This document shows positions 51,033 through 59,968 of a stretch of DNA of 64,000 nt, piece by piece. The DNA comes from Deltaproteobacteria bacterium (GTDB lineage: Bacteria; Desulfobacterota; Binatia; UBA1149; SPBQ01): positions 62,001 through 126,000 of the forward strand of contig JAJCZM010000018.1 of assembly GCA_029262375.1 (NCBI GenBank). The letters run 5' to 3'. The translations under genes and the position numbers were made by a program. Under the pieces are notes generated by a model. The model saw only the letters and a list, made by a program, of their open reading frames with translations. It was not told where the DNA came from and ran no database searches. Each line of letters starts with the position of its first letter. Position 1 is the first letter of the stretch.

Positions 51033-53030
51033 ATGATCAAACGACTCATCGGCCGCCAGGGTCCGGCGTGGCTCTGCACGGTCACGACATTGCTAACGGT
51101 GCTATCGGTCGGCGGTATCGCCGAAGCTCAGATTCCTAAGGCGCAACAGTCCTGCATCAACGCCCTCAACAAGGGTTATGCCAAGGTCGCGAAGACGCAG
51201 GACAAGGAAATCTGTTCCTGCCTCAAATCCGGCGCAGCCGGCACACTGGTCGAGCCGACCGTCGATGCCTGCACGACCGCGGACCCCAAGCTCAAGCTCG
51301 ACAAAGCGAAATCGAAGACGCTCGACGCTGAGTCGAAGAGATGTGAGGCGCCGCGGCCGCTGTTCGCGCTATCGAGCGGCGCGACCGTGAACGACGCCGC
51401 CGTCGAGCGGTCTCTCGACGTTGTCGGCGATCTATTCGGTACGGATCTGCATACGCCGATCACCACCGCCGACGCCGATACGTCAACGTGCCAGCTCGCT
51501 CTCGCGAAGCAGGCAAAGAAATGCGCGCAAACCCGCATCAAGCAGTTCGTCAGCTGCAAGAAGAACGCGCTCGCGGGGAAAAACGGACCGGCGATCAGCA
51601 GCGAGGTCGACCTTCGTGCCCGCTGCCATGATGAGACGTCGGGCGGCGTGCCCGACACCAAGGGCAAGATCGCCAAAGCCTGTGCGACGAAGCTCGCTAG
51701 CGTCGTAGCCAAGCGCTGCACGGGCGTCACGCAGGCTGCGGCGTTCCCCGGAGTGTGCGCCGGCGCCGGCGATCTCGGTCAGTGCATCGACGAACGCGTG
51801 CGCTGCCGCGTTTGCCTCGGGCTCGATCGCGCCGATTCCATGCAAAGCGATTGCGATCTCACCGACAACGGCATCAGCGACGCCAGTTGTGCGCCCGAGT
51901 GTGGAGACGCAGTCTTGGAATTCCCCGAGCAATGCGACGACGGCGCGGCGGTGCCGGGCGATGGCTGCGACGCAAGCTGCAACGTGGAATTCCCGTTCAC
52001 TGTATCAATCGTGAATCAGAACATCCTTCAGAGCATTACCGCGGGCAACGTAGGCTTCGATGACTTGGTAGACCGGCTCACGCTGTTCGCCGACGAGTTG
52101 GCCGTTACGCAACCCGATCTGATCACGCTGCAGGAGGCCGTTCTCGGATCGAGCGGCACGGCCAGGACCATTGCCGACGATCTATTCGCCCGCTACGGAC
52201 TCAGCTACTTCCGTGCCGAATACGGGGTTGCGGCCGGCAACGCAGTGCTCAGCACCTGGCCCTTGGTGCTGCGTGAAAGCGTTGTCATCCCGAGCGTCGA
52301 AGAAGTGGCGTCCTTCCCGGACCGACGCTTCGCCGGGCACATCGAGGCGTCCTCGCCGGTCGGCCCGATCGACGTGTATGCGATGCATCTGTGTGCATTC
52401 TGCAACGAGGCGGAACGCGTCGTGCAAGCGCAGGCCTTCCTCGACTTCATCGATGCAACCCATACGAGCGCGCATCCGGCAATCATCGGCGCAGACTTCA
52501 ATTCGCATACGGGGACCGCGGGCGACGCGAATCCGAGCAACGACCTCGCCATCGACCTGCTTCAAGGCGCGGGTTGGTTTTCGATGTTCGACGGCAGCGA
52601 CGACGTCTGCGACGCGCCGATCGACCGATCGGGATGCACGAGCGGAATCGGCGATCTCACCGAAACCGACGATACGACCACGCGGCGCATCGACAACATC
52701 ATGATCGCGCCGGCCGCCACGATCGGGCCGCTGCCGCCTGTCAGCGACGGCGTCGAACTCGGCCCGACCACCCGCTACGCCGACACGCCGGGCACCGACC
52801 CGAACGCGGAGTGCCACTTCGACCCCCGCCTGCCCTGCAGCGACGACACGGATTGCCCGGCGCTTACCGAGTGCAACCGCAACGATTTCTGCGTGCGCAC
52901 GACCCCGATCGCCTGCACGTCCAACGTGGACTGTCCCGGCGATATTGCGCCCGACTTCTGCAGGACCACACTGTGGGTCTCGGATCATGTGGGGGTGTCT
53001 TCGACCCTGGAGCTTAACGCACTGCCCTGA
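51033..53030 (+). CDS. secreted endonuclease/exonuclease/phosphatase-domain protein with Cys-rich N-terminus
   Basis: A 665-residue exported protein. ATG 51033 starts a signal peptide ending ...GGIAEAQ. Residues ~35-285 form a Lys/Cys-rich module that ends DCDLTDNGISDASC and is clearly shared with the protein at 60613. Next is one DUF4215-type Cys unit (CGDAVLEFPEQCDDG...GDGCDASC, about 290-325). The C-terminal half is a DNase I/sphingomyelinase-like EEP domain: ITLQEAV (metal Glu), IIGADFNSHTG (Asp/Asn) and SDHVGVSS (Asp-His). It may cut extracellular nucleic acid or phospholipid. The final part has extra Cys pairs. Confidence 0.87.
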   Translation: MIKRLIGRQGPAWLCTVTTLLTVLSVGGIAEAQIPKAQQSCINALNKGYAKVAKTQDKEICSCLKSGAAGTLVEPTVDACTTADPKLKLDKAKSKTLDAESKRCEAPRPLFALSSGATVNDAAVERSLDVVGDLFGTDLHTPITTADADTSTCQLALAKQAKKCAQTRIKQFVSCKKNALAGKNGPAISSEVDLRARCHDETSGGVPDTKGKIAKACATKLASVVAKRCTGVTQAAAFPGVCAGAGDLGQCIDERVRCRVCLGLDRADSMQSDCDLTDNGISDASCAPECGDAVLEFPEQCDDGAAVPGDGCDASCNVEFPFTVSIVNQNILQSITAGNVGFDDLVDRLTLFADELAVTQPDLITLQEAVLGSSGTARTIADDLFARYGLSYFRAEYGVAAGNAVLSTWPLVLRESVVIPSVEEVASFPDRRFAGHIEASSPVGPIDVYAMHLCAFCNEAERVVQAQAFLDFIDATHTSAHPAIIGADFNSHTGTAGDANPSNDLAIDLLQGAGWFSMFDGSDDVCDAPIDRSGCTSGIGDLTETDDTTTRRIDNIMIAPAATIGPLPPVSDGVELGPTTRYADTPGTDPNAECHFDPRLPCSDDTDCPALTECNRNDFCVRTTPIACTSNVDCPGDIAPDFCRTTLWVSDHVGVSSTLELNALP

Positions 53031-53170
53031 CCCAATTGGGGTATTCGTGGCTTGACGCACGGCTCAGCGGGGGACTACGCTTGCATACCAAGCCGCTCCA
53101 CGGGGACGGCCTGCCGCGCGCGAGTGCGTGCCGTCGCGATTTCGATAACGACCGAGAGGGGAGATTCTAT

Positions 53171-53779
53171 ATGACGAAGAACCTTGGAATAGCGCTGAGC
53201 GCATTGGCCTTGCTTGTGATGTCCACCGGCGCAGCGGTCGCCGGGACGAAATGGCAAACCAATATCGTTCCCGAGAGCGATACGGATCCGACGCTGTATG
53301 AGAAGAGCAAAATCTCGTTCAGCGATAAGGGTAAGGTCAAGGCAACCATACAAGGAATCACGGACAACGCCGGCATGATCGTGACCACCGACACCTCAAT
53401 CAAGAACCACACCATCACGGGCGATGAGTACTTCGTGATCCTTGAAGGTTTCTTCCCCGGGGTCTCGAACATCGCGTTCCAGTTCAATCTGCCGTTCGAG
53501 GTGAAAGAAGGTAAGGGGCGCGCGAAATTTGATGCGACCGGCCTCTTCGGCTTGATCCCAGGTGGCGCACACCGTGCCTCGGCGATGACCAGCGTCAAGG
53601 TCGTGGGTCCGCTAGGCGTAGCAAACATCGATGACTGCCAAACCAACCTGCTCGCCGGCGGACTGGCGGTCGGAAATAATGGCGGCTTCGTAGTAGATCT
53701 CGGCGGCGGATTCGTAAACCCCTGCGACTTCGGAGACTTGATCGGCGTGGGTGGCGTGCTCATCCCCATCCTGCCCTAG
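53171..53779 (+). CDS. secreted protein of unknown function
   Basis: A 202-residue exported protein: signal peptide MTKNLGIALSALALLVMSTG with cleavage after AAVA, then a beta-strand-rich domain beginning GTKWQTNIVPESDTDPTLYE. It includes KGKVKATIQGITDNAG, a Gly-rich C-terminus (GGFVVDLGGGFVNPC) and two Cys (DDCQ, NPCDF) that could pair. GGGGAG precedes the ATG. I recognise no family. It follows the EEP-domain secreted protein by 140 bp. Confidence 0.8.
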   Translation: MTKNLGIALSALALLVMSTGAAVAGTKWQTNIVPESDTDPTLYEKSKISFSDKGKVKATIQGITDNAGMIVTTDTSIKNHTITGDEYFVILEGFFPGVSNIAFQFNLPFEVKEGKGRAKFDATGLFGLIPGGAHRASAMTSVKVVGPLGVANIDDCQTNLLAGGLAVGNNGGFVVDLGGGFVNPCDFGDLIGVGGVLIPILP

Positions 53780-53812
53780 CAAGAAATACCGAACCTACGA
53801 GCACATCCGCTT

Positions 53813-53830
53813 TCGCGCCCTCGGGCGCGA
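53813..53830 (+). terminator. GC-rich hairpin, possible terminator without U-tract
   Basis: CGCGCCC-TC-GGGCGCG flanked by T/A pairs, 34 bp after the secreted-protein stop. A strong stem, but no run of T follows, so intrinsic termination is uncertain. Confidence 0.35.
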
Positions 53831-53974
53831 GAACCCGCGGGTCGGAGGGGGAGTCATCCCCAGATCCTCCTCCGGCTCGCGAATACTTTTTCTAGCTTCT
53901 CTTTTTTCGCTGCCTGCCCTGCCTACCCCGCCTGCGCTCCCTCACCACTGGACTGAAACCCGGTCGGGGTGTAG

Positions 53975-53995
53975 TTTTTGACGGTTCGTCAAAAA
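53975..53995. promoter_or_regulatory. operator, TTTGACG-N3-CGTCAAA family (site 6)
   Basis: TTTTTGACG-GTT-CGTCAAAAA: perfect 9-bp arms. It lies about 85 bp before the amidohydrolase at 54080 and controls the amidohydrolase, DUF35 and thiolase-like genes. Confidence 0.85.
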
Positions 53996-54079
53996 CAGTG
54001 CGCGACAGACCCCGGCCACCCATTCGCCAGAGAGTTGCCAAACATACGCCGGGCAGCCGCGCTCGAGACGAGGGAAACA

Positions 54080-55387
54080 ATGCGTCCCGAAGACATGATT
54101 CTCGTAAGCGTAGACGACCACGTCGTCGAGCCGCCCGACATGTTCGAGCAGCACGTGCCGCCGTCGTATCGCGACCGCGCGCCGCGCGTCGTGCGCAAGG
54201 CCGACGGCTCCGACGTTTGGGTGTTCGAAGGCAATCAGATGCCGAACATCGGGCTCAACGCAGTCGCCGGTCGCCCGCCCGAGGAATACGGCGTCGAGCC
54301 GACGAGCTTCGAACAACTACGCAAGGGCTGCTACGACGTCGATGCGCGCGTCGGCGACATGAATGCCAACGGCGTGCTCGCGTCGATGTGCTTCCCGACC
54401 TTCCCGTCTTTTTGCGGCCAGCTGTGGCGCAACACGCAAGACAAAGACCTCGCCCTCACGATGGCCCGCGCTTACAACGACTGGCACATCGACCAGTGGT
54501 GCGGCAGTCATCCCGGCCGCTTCATTCCGCTGGCAGTACCGCCAATTTGGGATCCCGAATTGATGGCCGACGAAGTACGTCGTGTCGCGAAGAAAGGCTG
54601 CCACGCCATCAGCTTCACCGAGAACCCGGAAGTGCTGCAGCTGCCGAGCTTGCACGACCGACACTGGGACCCGGTATGGAAGGCTTGCTGCGAAGAAGGC
54701 ACGATCGTCTGCATTCACATCGGATCGGGCGCCGGCATGTCGTTCACGTCGATGGACGCGCCGGTGAACGTGATGATCACGGTACAACCGATTACGGTGT
54801 TCAGCTGCGCGGCCGATCTGTTGTGGTCACGCCTGTTTCGCGAGTTTCCCGATCTCAAAATCGCGCTGTCGGAAGGCGGTACCGGATGGATCCCGTACTT
54901 TCTCGAACGCGCCGACTTTGTCTACAAGCAGCACCGAGCCTGGACGCATCAGGATTTCGGCGACAAGCTGCCGAGCGACGTCTTTCGCGAGCACGTCGTC
55001 ACCTGCTTCATCGACGACCCGATCGGTATCGAGCTACGCCACAAGGTAGGGATCGACATGATGACCTGGGAATGCGACTACCCGCACTCCGACACCACCT
55101 GGCCGAACTCGCCCGAAGCACTCTCGAAAGCGTTCGCGGGCGTCCCCGGCGATGAGGTGAACAAGATCACGCACGAGAACGCCCTGCATCACTTCCGGCT
55201 CGATGCCTACGCGCACCGCCCAAAGGAACAGTGCACGGTCGCTGCACTTCGAGCGGAAGCCAAAGACGTCGATCTCTCGCTCATTAGCGGCGGCGGTCGC
55301 CCGCCCACCGACGACGAGGCGAAGCCGATCACGGCCGGTGATATTGTAAGCCAGCTAGCAACGGTATACTCGACACCGGCCGAGTAG
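54080..55387 (+). CDS. amidohydrolase-2 family metal-dependent hydrolase
   Basis: A 435-residue TIM-barrel enzyme. SVDDHVVEPPDMFEQHVP carries the N-terminal D-x-H ligands, CIHIGSGAGM the next His, and WECDYPHSDTTWPNSPE the catalytic Asp. It is longer than its paralogues by a C-terminal tail (VDLSLISGGGRPPTDDEAKP...). First of three tight genes under site 6. Close in plan to the enzyme at 58862 and more distant from that at 23893. Confidence 0.9.
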   Translation: MRPEDMILVSVDDHVVEPPDMFEQHVPPSYRDRAPRVVRKADGSDVWVFEGNQMPNIGLNAVAGRPPEEYGVEPTSFEQLRKGCYDVDARVGDMNANGVLASMCFPTFPSFCGQLWRNTQDKDLALTMARAYNDWHIDQWCGSHPGRFIPLAVPPIWDPELMADEVRRVAKKGCHAISFTENPEVLQLPSLHDRHWDPVWKACCEEGTIVCIHIGSGAGMSFTSMDAPVNVMITVQPITVFSCAADLLWSRLFREFPDLKIALSEGGTGWIPYFLERADFVYKQHRAWTHQDFGDKLPSDVFREHVVTCFIDDPIGIELRHKVGIDMMTWECDYPHSDTTWPNSPEALSKAFAGVPGDEVNKITHENALHHFRLDAYAHRPKEQCTVAALRAEAKDVDLSLISGGGRPPTDDEAKPITAGDIVSQLATVYSTPAE

Positions 55388-55416
55388 ATCGCGAAGCGGA
55401 GGCTGGTGAACCATCG

Positions 55417-55860
55417 ATGAAGAACGCTCCCCTGCCCGACAAACCGTTCCGCATTCTGCCGGCCGTCACCGACCAGAACGCGCACTTCTGGTGCGGCGGC
55501 AAGTACGATGAGCTGTGCTTCCTGCGCTGCGATGTCTGCGCGACGTACGTTCATCCGCCGGCGCCTGTGTGTCCCGAATGCCTGGGACGCGAGCTTTCGC
55601 CCGAGCCGGTATCCGGCGACGCGCGCATCCTCACCTACACGATCAATCATCATCCGTGGATTCCCGGTTTCGAGCCGCCGTATGTCGTTGCGATCGTCGA
55701 AATCGACGAGCAACCGGGCCTGCGCCTGATGACGAACATCGTCGGCTGTTCGCCCGATTCGGTTTCGATCGGCATGCGCGTCGAGGCCGTGTTCGAAGAC
55801 GCAGGCGAAGACGGCATCTTCATTCCGCTGTTTCAGCCGCACCGGGACTACGCGGCGTGA
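55417..55860 (+). CDS. DUF35 zinc-ribbon/OB-fold protein, thiolase partner
   Basis: A 147-residue stand-alone DUF35 protein. LRCDVCATYVHPPAPVCPEC gives the four zinc-binding Cys; the rest is the OB fold (DARILTYTINHHPW ... VVAIVEIDEQPGLRL). Such proteins bind acyl-CoA for a partner thiolase-fold enzyme, as ChsH2's DUF35 domain does for the steroid aldolase Ltp2. Its stop overlaps the start of the thiolase-like gene by four bases (GTGA), so a complex is very likely. Confidence 0.9.
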   Translation: MKNAPLPDKPFRILPAVTDQNAHFWCGGKYDELCFLRCDVCATYVHPPAPVCPECLGRELSPEPVSGDARILTYTINHHPWIPGFEPPYVVAIVEIDEQPGLRLMTNIVGCSPDSVSIGMRVEAVFEDAGEDGIFIPLFQPHRDYAA

Positions 55861-57074
55861 ACATCATCGGCGAGAAACAGGCCGCCATCACCGGGATCGG
55901 CCAAAGCGCCGTCGGACGACGCCTCGGGCGCGACCCGCTCGCTCTCACCATCGACGCCTGTCTCGACGCGATCGAAGACGCCGGTCTCACGCGCGAAGAC
56001 ATCGACGGGCTGTCTACCTATCCGGGCGGCAGTGTTCCGGGCGCTCCCGGTTTTACCGGCGCGGGTATCACCGAAGTCCACGACGCCTTGCGCCTGAATC
56101 TCAACTGGTTTTGCGGCGGCATGGAACTGCCCGGGCAACTCGGCGCCGTGGTCAACGCCTGCGCGGCGGTCGCATCGGGATTGGCAACACACGTGCTCTG
56201 CTTTCGCACGGTCTGGGAATCGACGGCGCAAGGCGGCGGCAGTCGCAAAGGCATCGGTGTCGGCAGCGGTGCAGGCAGCGGCAAATTTCGCGCGCGCGGC
56301 GCGACGATGGAATACACCCTCCCCTTCGGCGCCGCGTCGGCGGCGGTGTGGATCGCGATGTACGCGATGCGACACTTCCACGAATACGGCACGCGCCGAG
56401 AGCAACTCGCGCAAATCGCGCTCAACGCGCGCGCCAACGCCCAACTCAATCCGAACGCGGTGTATCGCGACCCCATGTCGATGGACGACTACATGAACGC
56501 GCGCATGATCTCCTTCCCGTTCTGCTTGTTCGACTGCGACGCGCCGGTAGACGGCAGCACGGCAATCATCGTGTCGCGCGCCGACGCCGCCGCCGACACC
56601 CGCAAGACACCGCTACGCGTTGAAGCGGTAGGAACCGCACTACACGGCCGCCCGTCGTGGGATCAATTCGACGACCTGAGCACCATGGCCCTACGTGACG
56701 CCGCTGCAATGCTTTGGAAACGCACCGATCTCAAACCGAAAGACGTCGGCGTCGCCGAACTCTACGACGGATTCAGCTTCATCGCGCTCGCCTGGCTCGA
56801 AGCACTCGGTTTCTGCGCGGTCGGTGAAGGCGGAGAGTTCATCGAAGGCGGCGAACGCATCGCGCTGGACGGCGAGATCCCGCTCAACACCCAAGGCGGC
56901 CAGCTTTCGGGCGGCCGCCTGCACGGCTTCGGAATGCTGCACGAAGCCTGCGTGCAACTGTGGGGCGAAGGCGGCGAGCGGCAGGTCCGCGATCCGGCGC
57001 TACCGAAAGTTGCGGTGGCGGCGGCAGGGGGCGGGCCGCTTGGCGGGTGTATGCTGTTGTCTAGTGAGCGCTAA
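55857..57074 (+). CDS. thiolase-like protein, Ltp2-type aldolase candidate
   Basis: A 405-residue thiolase-fold protein starting at GTG. The loop that should carry the nucleophile reads NWFCGGMELPG instead of a CASG motif. The catalytic-His segment (LHDCFT in the thiolase at 35191) reads ELYDGFS, so Tyr303 replaces His. This Tyr is a hallmark of Ltp2-type enzymes, which split beta-hydroxyacyl-CoAs by retro-aldol cleavage with a DUF35 partner. The C-terminus keeps GGPLGGCMLL. Coupled to DUF35 at 55417. Aldolase rather than thiolase activity is an inference. Confidence 0.85.
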   Translation: MNIIGEKQAAITGIGQSAVGRRLGRDPLALTIDACLDAIEDAGLTREDIDGLSTYPGGSVPGAPGFTGAGITEVHDALRLNLNWFCGGMELPGQLGAVVNACAAVASGLATHVLCFRTVWESTAQGGGSRKGIGVGSGAGSGKFRARGATMEYTLPFGAASAAVWIAMYAMRHFHEYGTRREQLAQIALNARANAQLNPNAVYRDPMSMDDYMNARMISFPFCLFDCDAPVDGSTAIIVSRADAAADTRKTPLRVEAVGTALHGRPSWDQFDDLSTMALRDAAAMLWKRTDLKPKDVGVAELYDGFSFIALAWLEALGFCAVGEGGEFIEGGERIALDGEIPLNTQGGQLSGGRLHGFGMLHEACVQLWGEGGERQVRDPALPKVAVAAAGGGPLGGCMLLSSER

Positions 57075-57140
57075 ACGACGGCCGCTGAACAGAGAATGGC
57101 GAGAACGGCCCGCGCAGCGCCCGCTCCCTCTCACGTCGAA

Positions 57141-58826
57141 CTAACTCGCACTCCCGTTACGCAACAAGCGCCCCGGCAGCTTACCGTCGGCATCAATGGC
57201 GTCTCGACCGTCGCGACGAATCACCGTCCCGTTACACACCACCGCATCGATACCGGCGGCATCGGCGACCAATCGGTCCGCGCCTGCGGGGAGATCGTAG
57301 ACGCGGCGTAGCTTTCCAGCTCCTACCGTTGCCGGATCGAACACGACGACGTCGGCGGGTCGCCCCTCGGCCAGCGTACCGCGGTCGCTCAATCCGAAGA
57401 CTTGCGCTGGGCGAGAAGTCAGCATCTGCACGGCGCGTTCGAGCGTGAGCGACTCACGTTCACGTACCCAGCGCCCGAGCAGGTGCGTCGAGAAGCAGGC
57501 GTCGCAGAGCTGGCTCGCGTGCGCTCCGGCGTCGGATAGCCCGAGTACCGCGCAGGGATCCTGCAGGCATTCTTCCACCTCTTCTTCATCGGTGTTCATG
57601 ATGCCCATGCGGAAACGGGCTTCGAGGTCGTTGGCGATGCCGATATCGAGCATCAGATCGATCGGGTGCACCCCACGCTGCTCGGCTACTTTCGCAAGGT
57701 TCGCTTCTTCGAGCGCGGGCTCGCTTGGGCAGTACGAAATCACCGTCTCGTGCCAGCGGCTGCCGAAAATGAAAGTGCCTCCCGCGTCGACTTCTTTGAA
57801 CCGCCGCCGGAAGTCGTCATCGCCGTACAGGCGCATCTTGCCGGCGTGATCCGATGCCGCGATGTCCTTGAAACACTCGATACTCTCGAGCGGAAACGGC
57901 TCTTTCAGATTGAACTCGAAGTTGAGCGGTCGGCACGTGACTTGGGGAAATACGGCATGCCCTTCGTCTTGCAGCGTGTGCGATTGCTCCAAGAAGCTGC
58001 GATGCGATCCCGGTCCGAGCATACCGGCGAGCAGCGCCGTCCAACTCACGTTCACACCGGACTCGGCTGAAAGCTCGGCAAACTGCTGGAAGAACAGATC
58101 GGCGCCGGCGGTGCTCTGGATCACGCCGGCCCGGCTTCCACGCAGCGCGCCGGCCAGTGCCTTGATCTCGGAATAGTCGGCGAGTCGACTCGGTACCGGC
58201 CTGCCCTCGTAGCCGACGTGCGTAACGGCTTTCGACGTCGCGAAGCCGATGGCACCCGCATCCACGCCCTCTCGAACGAGCTTGCGCATGGTCGCGACTT
58301 CGTCGTCGGTGGCGACGCGCTCGGTAGACGCTTCGCCCATCACGTACATGCGTAGCGGCGTGTGTCCGAGCATCGAACCGACGTTGATGACGGTTCCCAG
58401 CCTCTCGATGGTGTCGAGGTATTCGGGGTAGGTTTCGAACCCCCACTCCTCTCCGAGCCCCTCGCGCAGCGCCGCGACCGACATGCCCTCTACTTTCTCG
58501 AGCGTACGCGCGATCAGATCGCGGTGCTCGGCGCGGGTGGGCGCAATGCCGAATCCGCAATTGCCCATCACGACGGTGGTGACACCGTGCCAGGGCGAGA
58601 TCGTCATCATGCGGTCCCACAAAATCTGCGCGTCGTAGTGCGTGTGGATGTCCACGAAGCCCGGGCAAACGACCTTGCCTTCGGCATCAATGGTTTCGCG
58701 GGCCGAGCCCTTGGCCCTCCCGAGTGCGACGACTTTGCCGTCCTTGATCCCGACGTCGCCGCGCGTGCGCTCGGCGCCGGTGCCATCGACGATCGTGCCG
58801 CCGCTGATTTTCAGATCGTAATCCAT
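57141..58826 (-). CDS. N-acyl-D-amino-acid deacylase-family amidohydrolase
   Basis: A 561-residue amidohydrolase of the D-aminoacylase family. IDGKVV-type opening (GDVGIKDGKVVALG) and GFVDIHTHYDAQ give the beta-strand-1 metal His pair; GVTTVVMGNCGFGIAPTR supplies the Cys ligand typical of these enzymes; LSDAGAHASQ holds the catalytic Asp. The C-terminal small domain is present (GRPADVVVFDP). It hydrolyses an N-acyl amide or related bond. Same strand and 35 bp downstream of the amidohydrolase at 58862, so co-transcribed. Confidence 0.9.
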   Translation of the reverse strand: MDYDLKISGGTIVDGTGAERTRGDVGIKDGKVVALGRAKGSARETIDAEGKVVCPGFVDIHTHYDAQILWDRMMTISPWHGVTTVVMGNCGFGIAPTRAEHRDLIARTLEKVEGMSVAALREGLGEEWGFETYPEYLDTIERLGTVINVGSMLGHTPLRMYVMGEASTERVATDDEVATMRKLVREGVDAGAIGFATSKAVTHVGYEGRPVPSRLADYSEIKALAGALRGSRAGVIQSTAGADLFFQQFAELSAESGVNVSWTALLAGMLGPGSHRSFLEQSHTLQDEGHAVFPQVTCRPLNFEFNLKEPFPLESIECFKDIAASDHAGKMRLYGDDDFRRRFKEVDAGGTFIFGSRWHETVISYCPSEPALEEANLAKVAEQRGVHPIDLMLDIGIANDLEARFRMGIMNTDEEEVEECLQDPCAVLGLSDAGAHASQLCDACFSTHLLGRWVRERESLTLERAVQMLTSRPAQVFGLSDRGTLAEGRPADVVVFDPATVGAGKLRRVYDLPAGADRLVADAAGIDAVVCNGTVIRRDGRDAIDADGKLPGRLLRNGSAS

Positions 58827-58861
58827 CCGTAAGCTCCTCGAACGTTCTAGTCCTGACTATG

Positions 58862-59968
58862 CTAGTGAACGTCGATGCCGTAGAGCCCGCAGGCGTTGTC
58901 GTGCAGGACCTTGTTGGTCTCGTCGTCGGTCAGATGCTTGGTGTGCTCGGCTAGCAATTGCTGCGACCAGGGCCACGTCGAGTCGCTGTGGGGAAAATCG
59001 TTCGCCCACATGATGCGCTCGATGTTGCACAGATCCTTCATTTGGAACGCGACCCAGTCGTCCTGGAACGTCACGTAGATATGTTCGCGGAAGTACTCAC
59101 TGGGCTTCTTGCTCAGGTCGGTTCCGGTCAGCCAATAACGGTGCCGATCGAAGGCGTGGTCCATGCGGTACATGTAGTGCGGAACCCAGCCGGCATCGGC
59201 TTCGACACAGACCACTTTGAGCTCAGGATGACGCTCGAAAACGCCGCCGAAGATCAGCATCCCCATGATGTCTTGGCAGCCGCGGATGATCGACAGAAAT
59301 CCGTTGAGCTTGGGGCCGCGGGTTTTTCCCATCAGACCATCGTCGGCCCCGGTCAGAATGTGGAAGGATATCGGCATCGCCAGCTCGACCGCTGCGGCCC
59401 AAAACTCGTCGTAAATCGGGCTGTCGTAGTCTTCCATTTGAGGCCGCCCGGGCATCATCACACCGCGCAGGCCCTGCTCTTTCATGCGGCGTAGATCGGC
59501 GATGCCGTCTTCAGGCGAGCGCATGGCGGTCTGGCCGCAGCCGAACAGCCGATCGGGATGCGCGCCGCAGAAGTCGGCCAGCCAAAGATTGTACGCGTCC
59601 ATGCACGCTTTCTTGTAATCGAAGTCGGGGTGGTTGCTGTGCACCATACCGACGGTCGGATAAATGATCTCGGCGGCCACGCCGTCGCGATCTTGATCGG
59701 CCATGCGCGCGTCCGGATCCCAGCCGCCGCGATGCAGTTCGTCGAATCGCGAACCGTCGATGCGAACCTGTTCCGAGGGCTTTCCAGCGGCAGCGACCAA
59801 CCCCATGGGAATGGGGTGTGGAATGCCCGACAGCATGAAGACGTCACCGACGCCCTCCATGAACTGCATGCGCGGCGCGTCGGACTTGTACTTCTTGTCG
59901 ATACGATCGACGTAGGTGCCGGGCGGCTCGGTAATGTGTGAGTCCGCGGAAACAATGGGCTTGCGCAT
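58862..59968 (-). CDS. amidohydrolase-2 family metal-dependent hydrolase
   Basis: A 368-residue TIM-barrel enzyme. VSADSHITEPPGTYVDRI is the N-terminal metal motif, SFHILTGADDG the middle His, and WANDFPHSDSTWPWSQ the catalytic Asp. ATG 59968 follows GGAGGG and starts MRKPIVSADSH; the longer frame upstream is low-complexity and unlikely to be translated. First of a two-gene unit with the D-aminoacylase-like gene. Confidence 0.91.
   Translation of the reverse strand: MRKPIVSADSHITEPPGTYVDRIDKKYKSDAPRMQFMEGVGDVFMLSGIPHPIPMGLVAAAGKPSEQVRIDGSRFDELHRGGWDPDARMADQDRDGVAAEIIYPTVGMVHSNHPDFDYKKACMDAYNLWLADFCGAHPDRLFGCGQTAMRSPEDGIADLRRMKEQGLRGVMMPGRPQMEDYDSPIYDEFWAAAVELAMPISFHILTGADDGLMGKTRGPKLNGFLSIIRGCQDIMGMLIFGGVFERHPELKVVCVEADAGWVPHYMYRMDHAFDRHRYWLTGTDLSKKPSEYFREHIYVTFQDDWVAFQMKDLCNIERIMWANDFPHSDSTWPWSQQLLAEHTKHLTDDETNKVLHDNACGLYGIDVH

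Larger units (their letters stand above)
53780..54079. other. 300-bp intergenic region with hairpin, repeat and operator
   Basis: It contains a GC hairpin (53813-53830), three 9-bp CTGCCTGCC-like units (53910-53936) and the operator at 53975. No coding frame here looks real. Confidence 0.7.

Noticed and set aside
53910..53936. Terminator in the pyrimidine-rich stretch before 54080
   Set aside because: It is a direct 9-bp repeat with no stem; no T-run follows a hairpin.
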